Below, in pieces: positions 29,575 through 38,344 of a DNA stretch of 64,000 nucleotides (its first letter is position 1; every line of letters begins with the position of its first letter). The DNA lies in contig CACKHN010000004.1 of the NCBI GenBank assembly GCA_902599995.1, positions 55,353 through 119,352 on the forward strand, given 5' to 3'. The translations under genes were made by a program, and so were the position numbers. The notes beneath the pieces were generated by a model. The model searched no databases and was not told the DNA's origin. It worked only from the letters and a program-made list of their open reading frames with translations. This stretch comes from an uncultured Pelagibacteraceae bacterium. Lineage in GTDB: Bacteria; Pseudomonadota; Alphaproteobacteria; Pelagibacterales; Pelagibacteraceae.

Positions 29575-31398
29575 TTGACATACAATAAATACTATATCTA
29601 TTTTTTTATTTTACTAATTCAAATTGTATCTTTTTCTTTGGTTAATCGCTACCCAATTCCATATGAACTATATTATTATATAACCAAAGTTGACCAAAGT
29701 TTACTTACTGACCCACTAACGTATTCTTTTCAGTTGTTAAAGACACCTTCTTATACATTTCTTGAATTTTTTTATGATAGACCTGTTATATTTTTTTGGT
29801 CATCATTTTTAATTGATTTAATATTATCTATTATTTTATTTCATTTGGTTTTTTCTTTAACAAAAAAAAAGATTATTTCATTACTAGTTATATTAATTTT
29901 TTCTCCTTTGTTTCTTGCAATTTTTACTAAAATTTTCATGGACCCTGGTTTTAGAGTTATTCATGTTTTTGGTTATGGAAGTTATATATTAAGTACTCGT
30001 TACCTGCTTGGGATAGTAACACTGCTTTCATACTTTTACTTAATTAAGCAAAGATATAACTTATCTCTTTTTTTCTATTCTTTATCCTTAATGTCCCATC
30101 CCTCGAGCGCTTTATTAAGTGGACTTTTTTTATTCTCTACTTTTTTTATTATTAGATTAAAAATAAAATCCTATCTTTATTTCATAATTGCTTCTTTGGT
30201 TGGTTTAGCACCTACTTTTTTTAAACTTTTTAAATTAAAAGAATTCAATTTCCAGGCTGATTTGTTGTCTAAAAGAGAATGGTATTTAAGAGTAATACAT
30301 GATGAACCTGATGATTTTTCATTACTTTATCAATTAAGTAATAATTTAAATGAGATTATATTTACGACACTTTTAGTAATCATAATTTCTTTTTTAATAT
30401 ATAAAAATAATAAATTAGATCTTATTACAAAAAAAATTATTTATTGTTCACTCTTATTACCAATATTTTATTTATTTAGTTTTGCCTCATTTGAATATGG
30501 ATCAGTATATTTTGATAATTTTTCTCTAATAGATCCAATTATAAAAAGTCAAGCTGGATATAAAATTTTAAAATTTACTTACTTTCCAATAGTTTTGGCT
30601 TTTGGATTGGTTTTAAAAGATTTTATGTTTTTTGAAAAATATTCAAAAAAAATTAAATCATTTTTAAAAATAGCTTTAATTTTATTGTTTATTGTAATTG
30701 TTCCATCTATTTACTTTATTGAACCTATAAATTTTAAAAATAAAAAAATCTTATTGAGCCAATTAAGTGATGTAAAAAAAAATAACTATATTGACTACTT
30801 AAATGCTCGTTTTTTTTACTATAATAAAAGAACTTATGCCCATGAGAACTATTTTTTAAATATAGAAGAAGAAAAGTTAGAAAAAATTAAAGAGGAAACG
30901 AACTTCTTTGAATTAAAAAAGCATGTAAAATTATTAAATAATCTCCCAGAGTCAGTAGATAAAAATTCTCTTAAATACAATAATGTAGAAAGTTTTAATC
31001 ACTTAATTTCTATTATTGATGAAAATATCCCAAAAAAATCTAGTGTAATAATACTACCATATTTTCTTTATTTGCGTGATGTTCTTCCACAATACAATTT
31101 TTTTTACTTAGAAAAACCTGATGCCAATCTAGCTCTAGGTTCAAGATTAGCAGCAAGTATAATTTCAGAGCGATTAAATGATTTAATTGACGTAGATCAC
31201 AAACAATTACACTTAAATTTTTCACCATTTTTAAATAGTGATATCAGAAGACGTTACTTAAGTATCAATGATGACAAAATTGTACATTTAAAAAATAAAT
31301 ATCCAAAGTATAAATATTTCTTAACTGAAACAGGACATGAATTGAACTTTACAAAAGTTTATTATGATGAACTTTATGTTATATACAAATTGTATTAA
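29575..31398 (+). CDS. large multi-TM membrane protein, unknown function
   Basis: 607 aa, N-terminal ~11 hydrophobic segments, soluble C-terminal part; TTG start. Confidence 0.65.
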   Translation: MTYNKYYIYFFILLIQIVSFSLVNRYPIPYELYYYITKVDQSLLTDPLTYSFQLLKTPSYTFLEFFYDRPVIFFWSSFLIDLILSIILFHLVFSLTKKKIISLLVILIFSPLFLAIFTKIFMDPGFRVIHVFGYGSYILSTRYLLGIVTLLSYFYLIKQRYNLSLFFYSLSLMSHPSSALLSGLFLFSTFFIIRLKIKSYLYFIIASLVGLAPTFFKLFKLKEFNFQADLLSKREWYLRVIHDEPDDFSLLYQLSNNLNEIIFTTLLVIIISFLIYKNNKLDLITKKIIYCSLLLPIFYLFSFASFEYGSVYFDNFSLIDPIIKSQAGYKILKFTYFPIVLAFGLVLKDFMFFEKYSKKIKSFLKIALILLFIVIVPSIYFIEPINFKNKKILLSQLSDVKKNNYIDYLNARFFYYNKRTYAHENYFLNIEEEKLEKIKEETNFFELKKHVKLLNNLPESVDKNSLKYNNVESFNHLISIIDENIPKKSSVIILPYFLYLRDVLPQYNFFYLEKPDANLALGSRLAASIISERLNDLIDVDHKQLHLNFSPFLNSDIRRRYLSINDDKIVHLKNKYPKYKYFLTETGHELNFTKVYYDELYVIYKLY

Positions 31399-31413
31399 CT
31401 AAATTTATAAGAT

Positions 31414-32796
31414 ATGAAAAAATTATTAGGTCTTTTAATAAATAACAAATTAAAAAGTATTATTCTATTTTTTATATTTTTAGGTCTTCTATCTTTCATA
31501 CTAGCATGGATGGCTGTGAGTGGTGGTCATGACAAGCAAAATAAATTAATACTCTTTTTCAAAAATATTATTCCAACACCAGTATATCAAAAAGTTAGAG
31601 ATGTTGTTTTTATAGTGCCTCATTTAAAAGAAAGAAATAAATTTTATAAAACTCAAGTTGATAAATATGAACAAGGTTTAAATGGAAATCTTTTTAATAC
31701 TGAAATTTTTATATCTCAAAAACATAAAGAAAAGTATGAGTTGAAGGAATTTTTTTTACCATTTAAAAGACTTGATTTGAGTCTTGGATGGCACGGAGAG
31801 GAAAATTCTAGAAGAGCTCATCACTTTGAAATTATAAATGATAAGGTTATTGTAATTTCAGGAGAGGCTGAAACTATTTTCTTTGAGAAAAAAAACATAG
31901 TTAACGAAAAATTAAATCAATCAATCATACAAAACAATATAAAAGAAGTTTTGAGTGAAACGAACTCAAGATTAATTGGAATAAGAGATATCTACTACGA
32001 GGATAATAAGATTTATATATCGATGTTATCTGAAAATGATAGAGGTATTACTATAAATGCATATCAAGCAGACCTAAGTTTTGAAAAACTAGTTTTTAAA
32101 GATTTTTTTATTACAGATCATTACTGGGGTGATTATAATGTATATTCTGGTGGTCGCCTTGAAAAATTTAAAGATAATAAAATATTATTCTCAATAGGTT
32201 TTCAGAATATGTGGCCTGCTGCACAAAGTCTGGAAAATACTCTTGGAAAAATTATTGCTGTAGATAAAGATACAAGCAATTTTGAATTTATTTCCATTGG
32301 GCACAGAAACCCACAGGGGCTTAAATACTTGAATGAGGAAAATATAATAATTAATACTGAACATGGACCAAAAGGAGGAGATGAAATAAATATAAATTAC
32401 CTTGATAAAAATAATGGAGATATACCTAACTACGGTTGGGCAATAGCTTCATATGGTGTTAATTATGTAGGTCCAGATACTTTGTTAAAATCTCATTCAA
32501 AATATGGGTTTGTAGAACCATTTAAGTGGTACACACCAGCAATAGGTATTAGTCAATTAGAATATCTTTCCGAAAAACACAGTCCACATAAAAAAAAATA
32601 CATGTATGTTTCATCATTAAGAGCTGGATCACTTTATACCTATGAATTGAATGATAGTTTTGATAAAATCTTAAAAGACGACAGAATATATTTTCATGCC
32701 AAAAGAATAAGAGACATTAAATATGATAAAGAGTTAAAATTATTTTTTATTATTTTTGAATTTACTCCTTCAATAGCAGTTCTCAAAGTTATGTAA
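31414..32796 (+). CDS. membrane-anchored glucose/sorbosone dehydrogenase-like beta-propeller (second copy)
   Basis: N-term TM; IGHRNPQGLKYLNEENIIINTEHGPKGGDEININ. Confidence 0.65.
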   Translation: MKKLLGLLINNKLKSIILFFIFLGLLSFILAWMAVSGGHDKQNKLILFFKNIIPTPVYQKVRDVVFIVPHLKERNKFYKTQVDKYEQGLNGNLFNTEIFISQKHKEKYELKEFFLPFKRLDLSLGWHGEENSRRAHHFEIINDKVIVISGEAETIFFEKKNIVNEKLNQSIIQNNIKEVLSETNSRLIGIRDIYYEDNKIYISMLSENDRGITINAYQADLSFEKLVFKDFFITDHYWGDYNVYSGGRLEKFKDNKILFSIGFQNMWPAAQSLENTLGKIIAVDKDTSNFEFISIGHRNPQGLKYLNEENIIINTEHGPKGGDEININYLDKNNGDIPNYGWAIASYGVNYVGPDTLLKSHSKYGFVEPFKWYTPAIGISQLEYLSEKHSPHKKKYMYVSSLRAGSLYTYELNDSFDKILKDDRIYFHAKRIRDIKYDKELKLFFIIFEFTPSIAVLKVM

Positions 32797-32820
32797 TCAA
32801 GTCGTGAATATTTAAATTTT

Positions 32821-32958
32821 GACTCGAGTGAGTCAGTCCGTGGTAGTACAAGTTAGTCTTTAATATCCTATAAAATCATATAAATTAAATTTAGCTCTCA
32901 ATTAATATTAGAAAATAAAGGTTAATTAATTTGTGTAGACTTGTACTAAACTTGTACT
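32821..32958. repeat. noncoding repeat copy R1
   Basis: AGTACAAGT (32845-32853), TCCTATAAAATC, then ACTTGTACT at 32939-32947 and 32950-32958 (11-bp period). Confidence 0.75.
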
Positions 32959-32987
32959 TAAAAAGATAAAAAATTATAGTTTATTAT

Positions 32988-33827
32988 ATGAAAAAACTTT
33001 TAGGGATCGTGGTTCTAGGTTTGCTGTTGAGTGGAAACTCTAACGCTTGTGAAAAAGAGGATTTCATAAAATATATATCAGCAGGTAAAAACAAATGTAT
33101 AGCAATTTTAAATTTAGGAAAGATTGAAAAGGGTAAAAAAAACCTAATAGTATTTCTTCATGGTGACGGTAGTCCTACTTCTCCAAGACCAGGAATACCC
33201 AAAAAAAGTCAAATTAGATTTGCAAAAGAATTAATAAACGATAATAACAATATTTTTCTTTTTGCAAGACCTGGTTACTTTATTAGAGAAAGAGGCAGTA
33301 GTGAAGAGGATAGATATTCATCAGGACCTCGTAACGCTATAAAGAGTACAATAGTAAATTATGATTGGAAAAATTTTCAAATACTAGCACCTGCATTACA
33401 AAATCTTAGAAAATATTATAAACCAAAAAAACTAATTTTAATTGGTCATTCCGGAGGAGCTTATCAGGGAGGTACTATTCATGGAAAAGTACCAGGATTA
33501 GTTGATATAAATATTTTGATCTCTTGCCCGTGTGACTGGGAAATTAGAAAAAAACTAAGCAACGGTAAAAAATGGGAAACCAAATCTCAATTGAAAGAAT
33601 TAAAAAAAAACTCACCAAGTTTCAATTATAAAGATATAGATTTAAAATCTCTCAATATATTAATTGTTGGAAAAGATGATAAAAATACGGCTCCAGGAGT
33701 TTCAAAATATTATTATGATTTACTTAAAAAGAAAAAACTACAAGTTAAGTTGCATATTATTGATGGAGGCCACGGATTAAGGTCTATGCCAACAATTGGA
33801 TCTATAATTAAAGAATATATAAACTAA
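32988..33827 (+). CDS. secreted alpha/beta-hydrolase-like protein
   Basis: Signal peptide MKKLLGIVVLGLLLSGNSNA; VFLHGDGSP; LIGHSGGAYQGG; IDGGHGL. Confidence 0.65.
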   Translation: MKKLLGIVVLGLLLSGNSNACEKEDFIKYISAGKNKCIAILNLGKIEKGKKNLIVFLHGDGSPTSPRPGIPKKSQIRFAKELINDNNNIFLFARPGYFIRERGSSEEDRYSSGPRNAIKSTIVNYDWKNFQILAPALQNLRKYYKPKKLILIGHSGGAYQGGTIHGKVPGLVDINILISCPCDWEIRKKLSNGKKWETKSQLKELKKNSPSFNYKDIDLKSLNILIVGKDDKNTAPGVSKYYYDLLKKKKLQVKLHIIDGGHGLRSMPTIGSIIKEYIN

Positions 33828-34408
33828 TGAAAAAATTTTTAGGGATCGTAGTTCTGGGTTTGTTGTGGATTATTCCAGTATCAGCTGATGGAAGATTTAT
33901 TCCTTTAGAGCTTTTTACTGGTGGTGAAATAAGAAAAGATACTGAAATTAAATTTACAAATGCTAATTTGGTATTTGGAGAAAAGAAAAGAAAAAAAATT
34001 GTTGGACCTGAGAATTGGAAAAATCCTCAAACTGGAAAAACAATAAAGGTTTATAAAAGAACAAGAAAAGGCCAAAGCGGATTAAAAACACAGTTATTTA
34101 CAGTCACTAATGATGGACAGTGTATAGGTAGAGTTTGGGATAGTAGACGTGGAGGAAGAATAATAGAAAATGGATGTAAATTTCCTTTAGGGATCTGGAA
34201 AGAAGGCGAGACTAGATCATTTAAAGGTTCTTCTGGTGGCAAGCCAAGGAAAATAGAATTGACTATTTTAAAATTAGGAAAGAATCAGAAAGATAAAATA
34301 AAATTTAATTGGAAACTTTATGATGGAAGTGGAAAATTAATGGATGACAATGATTATACTTTCGCCCCTGGAAAAGCTATGACTAAGCTAAATGATAAAA
34401 AATTATAA
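33827..34408 (+). CDS. secreted hypothetical protein
   Basis: Signal peptide MKKFLGIVVLGLLWIIPVSA; overlaps the previous stop. Confidence 0.6.
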   Translation: MKKFLGIVVLGLLWIIPVSADGRFIPLELFTGGEIRKDTEIKFTNANLVFGEKKRKKIVGPENWKNPQTGKTIKVYKRTRKGQSGLKTQLFTVTNDGQCIGRVWDSRRGGRIIENGCKFPLGIWKEGETRSFKGSSGGKPRKIELTILKLGKNQKDKIKFNWKLYDGSGKLMDDNDYTFAPGKAMTKLNDKKL

Positions 34409-34510
34409 TTAATCCTGATATAGTTTACTTTAAGTTTAATCAAACAAATGGAATAAGTCCAAAATGAATAATTTGAAAAAACTTTTGGAGATTTTGGTTT
34501 TGGATTATAG

Positions 34511-34544
34511 GATTTTATAGGACAACTAGAAACAAACTAGAAAC
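34511..34544. repeat. noncoding repeat copy R4
   Basis: GATTTTATAGGA then ACTAGAAAC at 34525-34533 and 34536-34544 (11-bp period). Confidence 0.65.
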
Positions 34545-34627
34545 TATAGAGATAAAATAAAAAAAATTTACTTATTCCTCTTGTTCAATTATAAATATTG
34601 ACATAAACACTCATGAAATTCATTAAT

Positions 34628-34674
34628 GCTCTCGTGTTGAAATTGGTAGACACAAAGGACTTAAAAGCCGAGGG
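34628..34674 (+). pseudogene. decayed tRNA-Leu(TAA) copy with internal deletion
   Basis: gctctcgtgttgaaattggtagacacaaaggacttaaaa joined directly to gccgaggg; matches 5' part and acceptor end of the intact tRNA-Leu at 35971. Confidence 0.8.
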
Positions 34675-34686
34675 ATAGAAGTTAAA

Positions 34687-34813
34687 GTCAGTCTATAGTA
34701 GTCCAAGGTAGTCTAAACATCCTATAAAATCACAGAACTTTAAATTAGCTTAAAATTAATATTAGAAAAAAAGACATAATTAATTTGAGCAGACTTGGAC
34801 ATAACTTGGACAT
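34687..34813. repeat. noncoding repeat copy R2
   Basis: AGTCCAAGG (34700-34708), TCCTATAAAATC, then ACTTGGACAT at 34793-34802 and 34804-34813. Confidence 0.75.
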
Positions 34814-34869
34814 AGAGAGATAGATTTTAGTAGTTAGACTCATGGTTCAGGATTTGGTAGTCTTGGTTC

Positions 34870-35352
34870 ATGAAAATAATAATTTATTCTTTATTTTTAT
34901 CCATTCTATTTACTAACTTTAGTTTTGCAAAAACTCTCAAATGGAATTTTGAAAAATCTAGTCAAGAAAATGAATTAATAAATTGTATCAAAATTATTGA
35001 TATAAAATCTAAGAGAAGTATTTTTGACTCTGTTTCTACTATGGGTTTACTTAATGAAACTCCATTTGTAGTTAGACTTCAAAATAATTGTAGTGAACAA
35101 ATAATAGGGTCATATGATATTAAATTTTTAGATAGAGAGGGATTTGAAGTTGATAAATGGTTTTCTGACTTTAAGTTACCTAGAAAAGGTATTCAAAAAC
35201 AGACTTTTAAAGTTTTATTAGGTCCAATTAAATGGTCAAAGATAAAAAAAAATAGAGAGACATTGTTAGAATTTAATTTTGATATTCCTTTAGATAAAGA
35301 ACTGTCAAAAGAAATAGAAGCATTAAAAAAAGTTATTTATGGCAATAATTAA
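34870..35352 (+). CDS. secreted hypothetical protein
   Basis: Signal peptide MKIIIYSLFLSILFTNFSFA; no family recognised. Confidence 0.55.
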   Translation: MKIIIYSLFLSILFTNFSFAKTLKWNFEKSSQENELINCIKIIDIKSKRSIFDSVSTMGLLNETPFVVRLQNNCSEQIIGSYDIKFLDREGFEVDKWFSDFKLPRKGIQKQTFKVLLGPIKWSKIKKNRETLLEFNFDIPLDKELSKEIEALKKVIYGNN

Positions 35353-35809
35353 AAAAATTATAGTCATTTTATCTTTAACAACTTTTATTTATTCATGTTC
35401 ATCCAATCCTTACAACGTTAGCAAGGATGATGCACAAGTAGTTTTAAATACAGATACTGGAAAAATAATAGATGTTGTCCCAGTTAAAATTAAAGGAGAT
35501 CCATCAGAAATAGCAGCAACTATTGGTGGCTTAATCGGAGGCATAGCTGGACAAGATGTTGGTAGTGGAAAGGGACAAGAAATCGCTGTTATTGTAGGAT
35601 CAACAATTGGAGGTGTTGCAGGATATTATTCAACTGTGAAACTTGGTGAGCATAATGGCTTTCAATATACTATTAAAATAAATGGAGAAACAAAACCTAT
35701 TGGATTAGTTCAAGGTGCCGACAAAGAAAAAAAAGCAATATTTAAAATAGGAGATAAAGTTAGTATTGTTTATGGTGAACAAGTTAGAGTTCTTCCCTTA
35801 GATAATTAA
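35339..35809 (+). CDS. glycine-zipper outer-membrane lipoprotein (SlyB/17-kDa antigen-like)
   Basis: Lipobox YSCSS; IGGLIGGIAGQDVGSGKGQEIAVIVGSTIGGVAGYY. Confidence 0.75.
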   Translation: MAIIKKIIVILSLTTFIYSCSSNPYNVSKDDAQVVLNTDTGKIIDVVPVKIKGDPSEIAATIGGLIGGIAGQDVGSGKGQEIAVIVGSTIGGVAGYYSTVKLGEHNGFQYTIKINGETKPIGLVQGADKEKKAIFKIGDKVSIVYGEQVRVLPLDN

Positions 35810-35810
35810 A

Positions 35811-35860
35811 ATGAAAAAACTTTTAGGGATCGTGGTTCTGGGTTTTGTTATAGGATAATA
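35811..35860 (+). pseudogene. orphan signal-peptide fragment
   Basis: atgaaaaaacttttagggatcgtggttctgggttttgttatagga: near identical to starts of 32988 and 33827 genes, then stops after about 14 codons. Confidence 0.6.
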
Positions 35861-35888
35861 TGGGAGAACTTGGACATAACTTGGACAT
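35848..35888. repeat. noncoding repeat copy R3
   Basis: GTTATAGGATA then ACTTGGACAT at 35868-35877 and 35879-35888. Confidence 0.7.
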
Positions 35889-35970
35889 AGAGAGATAAAA
35901 TAAAAAAATTTTACTTATTAGACTTGTTCAATTATAAATATTAGCATAAACACTCATGAAATTCATTAAT

Positions 35971-36056
35971 GCCCTCGTGGTGAAATTGGTAGACACAAAG
36001 GACTTAAAATCCTTGCCGCTTGCGGAGTGCCAGTTCGAGTCTGGCCGAGGGCACCA
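35971..36056 (+). tRNA. tRNA-Leu(TAA)
   Basis: Acceptor GCCCTCG/CGAGGGC, anticodon loop CTTAAAA, long variable arm, T-arm GTTCGAGTC, encoded CCA. Confidence 0.95.
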
Positions 36057-36060
36057 TTAA

Positions 36061-36831
36061 GTGAGTAAACCTCAAATAATTTCTGATAAAAATAAAAAAT
36101 CTTTAAAAATTAAAAATATACTATCCAAAAAGATTGAAGCTACTGAATTTAAAAAATCAAATCTTGTAATTGTCATTGGTGGCGATGGTTTTATGCTTCA
36201 AACACTTAAAAAAAATAAGAGTTCTAAAAAGCAATTTTATGGAATTAATTCAGGAAATTATGGTTTTCTAATGAATATATTTTCTTCAAAAAATATTATT
36301 AAAAATTTAACAAAAGCTAATATGATTTCAATTTCTCCTTTAGAAATGACAGTTAAAAACAAGAATAATAAATCAAAAAAATCAATAGCTATTAATGAAG
36401 TATCTGTTCTTCGACAAAGCAGGCAGGCTGCTTCGTTATCAATTAAACAAGGTTCAAGGCTAATAATCAAAAACCTAGTTTCTGATGGAGTTTTAGTGTC
36501 AACACCTGCAGGCAGCACTGCTTACAATTTATCAGTGCACGGTCCTATATTAAGTTTGAATTCAAAAAAATTATCAATTTCTCCAATAAGCCCATTTAGA
36601 CCAAGAAGATGGAAAGGAAAAATTGTTAATGATAAATCAAAAATTACTATCACTAATTTAAACCCAGTTAAAAGGCCCATAAGTGCGGTTGCTGATAATC
36701 TAGAAGTAAGAAATGCGAAGTCGATTACCGTTAAAACTAATAACAAAATTAAGTTTAATTTGCTTTATGACAAAAATCGAAGCTTACAAAAAAAAATTAA
36801 AGTTGAGCAATTAAGAAGAGAAACAAATTAA
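36061..36831 (+). CDS. nadK: NAD kinase
   Basis: VIGGDGFMLQTLK, GINSGNYGFLMN, STPAGSTAYNLSVHGPIL; GTG start. Confidence 0.9.
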   Translation: MSKPQIISDKNKKSLKIKNILSKKIEATEFKKSNLVIVIGGDGFMLQTLKKNKSSKKQFYGINSGNYGFLMNIFSSKNIIKNLTKANMISISPLEMTVKNKNNKSKKSIAINEVSVLRQSRQAASLSIKQGSRLIIKNLVSDGVLVSTPAGSTAYNLSVHGPILSLNSKKLSISPISPFRPRRWKGKIVNDKSKITITNLNPVKRPISAVADNLEVRNAKSITVKTNNKIKFNLLYDKNRSLQKKIKVEQLRRETN

Positions 36832-36966
36832 ATGAAATATAAACTAAATTTAGTATATTTTAAAATGATAACTTTAGATGAAGCTCCTAAGTTAATTGTT
36901 GTGAGTGTTGAACCAAAACAAGTTATTAATGAAGTTAATCTTCAAACAGTTGTTAAAAAAACTTAA
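36832..36966 (+). CDS. 44-aa hypothetical protein (below ORF-track cutoff)
   Basis: MKYKLNLVYFKMITLDEAPKLIVVSVEPKQVINEVNLQTVVKKT; ATG 1 nt after nadK stop. Confidence 0.35.
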   Translation: MKYKLNLVYFKMITLDEAPKLIVVSVEPKQVINEVNLQTVVKKT

Positions 36967-36968
36967 TC

Positions 36969-37106
36969 ATGAAAAAAATCAATCCAATTCTATTAATAGC
37001 ATTAGTTTTGATTGGTGGTTTTTTTGCATTTAAAATAATGTCTTTTTTGGGTTGCTATGTTCGTCTTGAAGATGCAGATAAGTGCTTGAAGCTTACTGCT
37101 TGGTAA
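36969..37106 (+). CDS. 45-aa single-TM hypothetical protein (below ORF-track cutoff)
   Basis: MKKINPILLIALVLIGGFFAFKIMSFLGCYVRLEDADKCLKLTAW; 2 nt after previous small ORF. Confidence 0.45.
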   Translation: MKKINPILLIALVLIGGFFAFKIMSFLGCYVRLEDADKCLKLTAW

Positions 37107-37113
37107 AATTTAA

Positions 37114-37189
37114 TGGTGCCCCCGCACGGACTCGAACCGCGGACCTATTGATTACAAATCAATTGCTCTACCAACTGAGCTACAAGGGC
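37114..37189 (-). tRNA. tRNA-Thr(TGT)
   Basis: Reverse complement gcccttgtagctcagttggtagagcaattgatttgtaatcaataggtccgcggttcgagtccgtgcgggggcacca. Confidence 0.95.
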
Positions 37190-37222
37190 ATGCGCAATAA
37201 TTATTAATTATTTATATAATAA

Positions 37223-37966
37223 TCAACTCTTTTTTTTTAAATAACTTAAATGATGAAACACAATAGCAGCGCTATTTGAGATATTTAAACTTTCAATATC
37301 TTTGTTCATATTAATTTTAACAAAGAAATCAGTATATTTACTGGTATGTTGTCTCATACCAAAACCTTCTGAACCAAATAGTAAAATATTATTTCCATCC
37401 CATTTTATGTCTGTAAAATCTTTTTCACCTCTCGAATCAAATCCATAAACCCAAAAATTTTTTTCTCTTAAATTTTTTAGTGTCGAGTTAATATTAGAAA
37501 CTTTAAATATATTTAAATATTCCATACATCCACTTGCAGATTTATACATCAATTTACTATCACTTGGAAAATGTCTTTCTTTTATTATTAATCCATCAAT
37601 TTTAAATGATGCTGCGCTTCTAATTAAAGAACCAATATTTCTTGGATCTGATACTTCATCTAAGCACACAAATGTGAGATTATTTTTGTCTTTTATAAAT
37701 CGTTTAAGATCGGGTTGATCTAGATGTTCTACCTCAGCGACATAACCATTGTGCATTAACTGTTCTTTAGAGGAATATTTGTCTAATTCTTTTTTTGATT
37801 TAAAATAAACTTTTACATCCTCTAGAAGATTTTTATTTTGATTTTTTCTATGAATATTTTTTTTGGCTTCTTCAGTTAAAAAAACTCTTAAAACCCTTCT
37901 TTTTGGGTTTCGTAGAGCCTCTATAACTGCATGTTGACCAACTATAAAAAAAGAGGATTTGTTCAT
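37223..37966 (-). CDS. rlmB: 23S rRNA 2'-O-ribose methyltransferase RlmB-like
   Basis: GQHAVIEALRNPKR, LDEVSDPRNIGSLIRSAASF, LLFGSEGFGMR, LNISNSAAIVFHH. Confidence 0.88.
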   Translation of the reverse strand: MNKSSFFIVGQHAVIEALRNPKRRVLRVFLTEEAKKNIHRKNQNKNLLEDVKVYFKSKKELDKYSSKEQLMHNGYVAEVEHLDQPDLKRFIKDKNNLTFVCLDEVSDPRNIGSLIRSAASFKIDGLIIKERHFPSDSKLMYKSASGCMEYLNIFKVSNINSTLKNLREKNFWVYGFDSRGEKDFTDIKWDGNNILLFGSEGFGMRQHTSKYTDFFVKINMNKDIESLNISNSAAIVFHHLSYLKKKS

Positions 37967-38095
37967 AAATTATCATAAGTTTTACACGTTTTTTTTAACA
38001 TTTGCCTATTAAATCACGTGTTGCATTTGCATAAATAAAATATATAAAACGCATGTTGTTTAAAGCTTTATTGAACAGGGGACACTTCCCCATAA

Positions 38096-38181
38096 GGAGG
38101 GGTTCCAGAGCGGTCAAATGGGGCGGGCTGTAAACCCGTTGACTTCGGTCTTCGAAAGTTCGAATCTTTCCCCCTCCACCA
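38096..38181 (+). tRNA. tRNA-Tyr(GTA)
   Basis: GGAGGGG...CTGTAAA anticodon loop, long variable arm, CCCCTCCACCA. Confidence 0.95.
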
Positions 38182-38227
38182 TTCAGTAGAATTTTAAGTG
38201 GCAATGGAGTGTTACTCTTGGGGTTGT

Positions 38228-38301
38228 GCGGGTGTAGTTCAATGGTAGAACGCTAGCCTTCCAAGCTGGATGTAAGGGTTCGATTCCCTTTACCCGCTCC
38301 A
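38228..38301 (+). tRNA. tRNA-Gly(TCC)
   Basis: GCGGGTGTAGTTCAATGGTAGAAC, anticodon CTTCCAA, GGTTCGATTCC, CCCGCTCCA. Confidence 0.95.
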
Positions 38302-38344
38302 AGAAAAAATTAGTAATGAAACAAATAAACTGAGGTAAAAAGTA

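Noticed and set aside
34464-34520. Short ORF MNNLKKLLEILVLDYRIL
   Set aside because: Looks like a degraded copy of the signal-peptide leader rather than a gene
32821-36056. CRISPR array
   Set aside because: Repeat copies are few, irregularly spaced, imperfect, contain no spacer structure and no cas genes are in the window
37995-38204. 69-aa minus-strand ORF
   Set aside because: Antisense to tRNA-Tyr; its sequence GGGGKIRTFEDRSQRVYSPPHLTALEP is the translated tRNA
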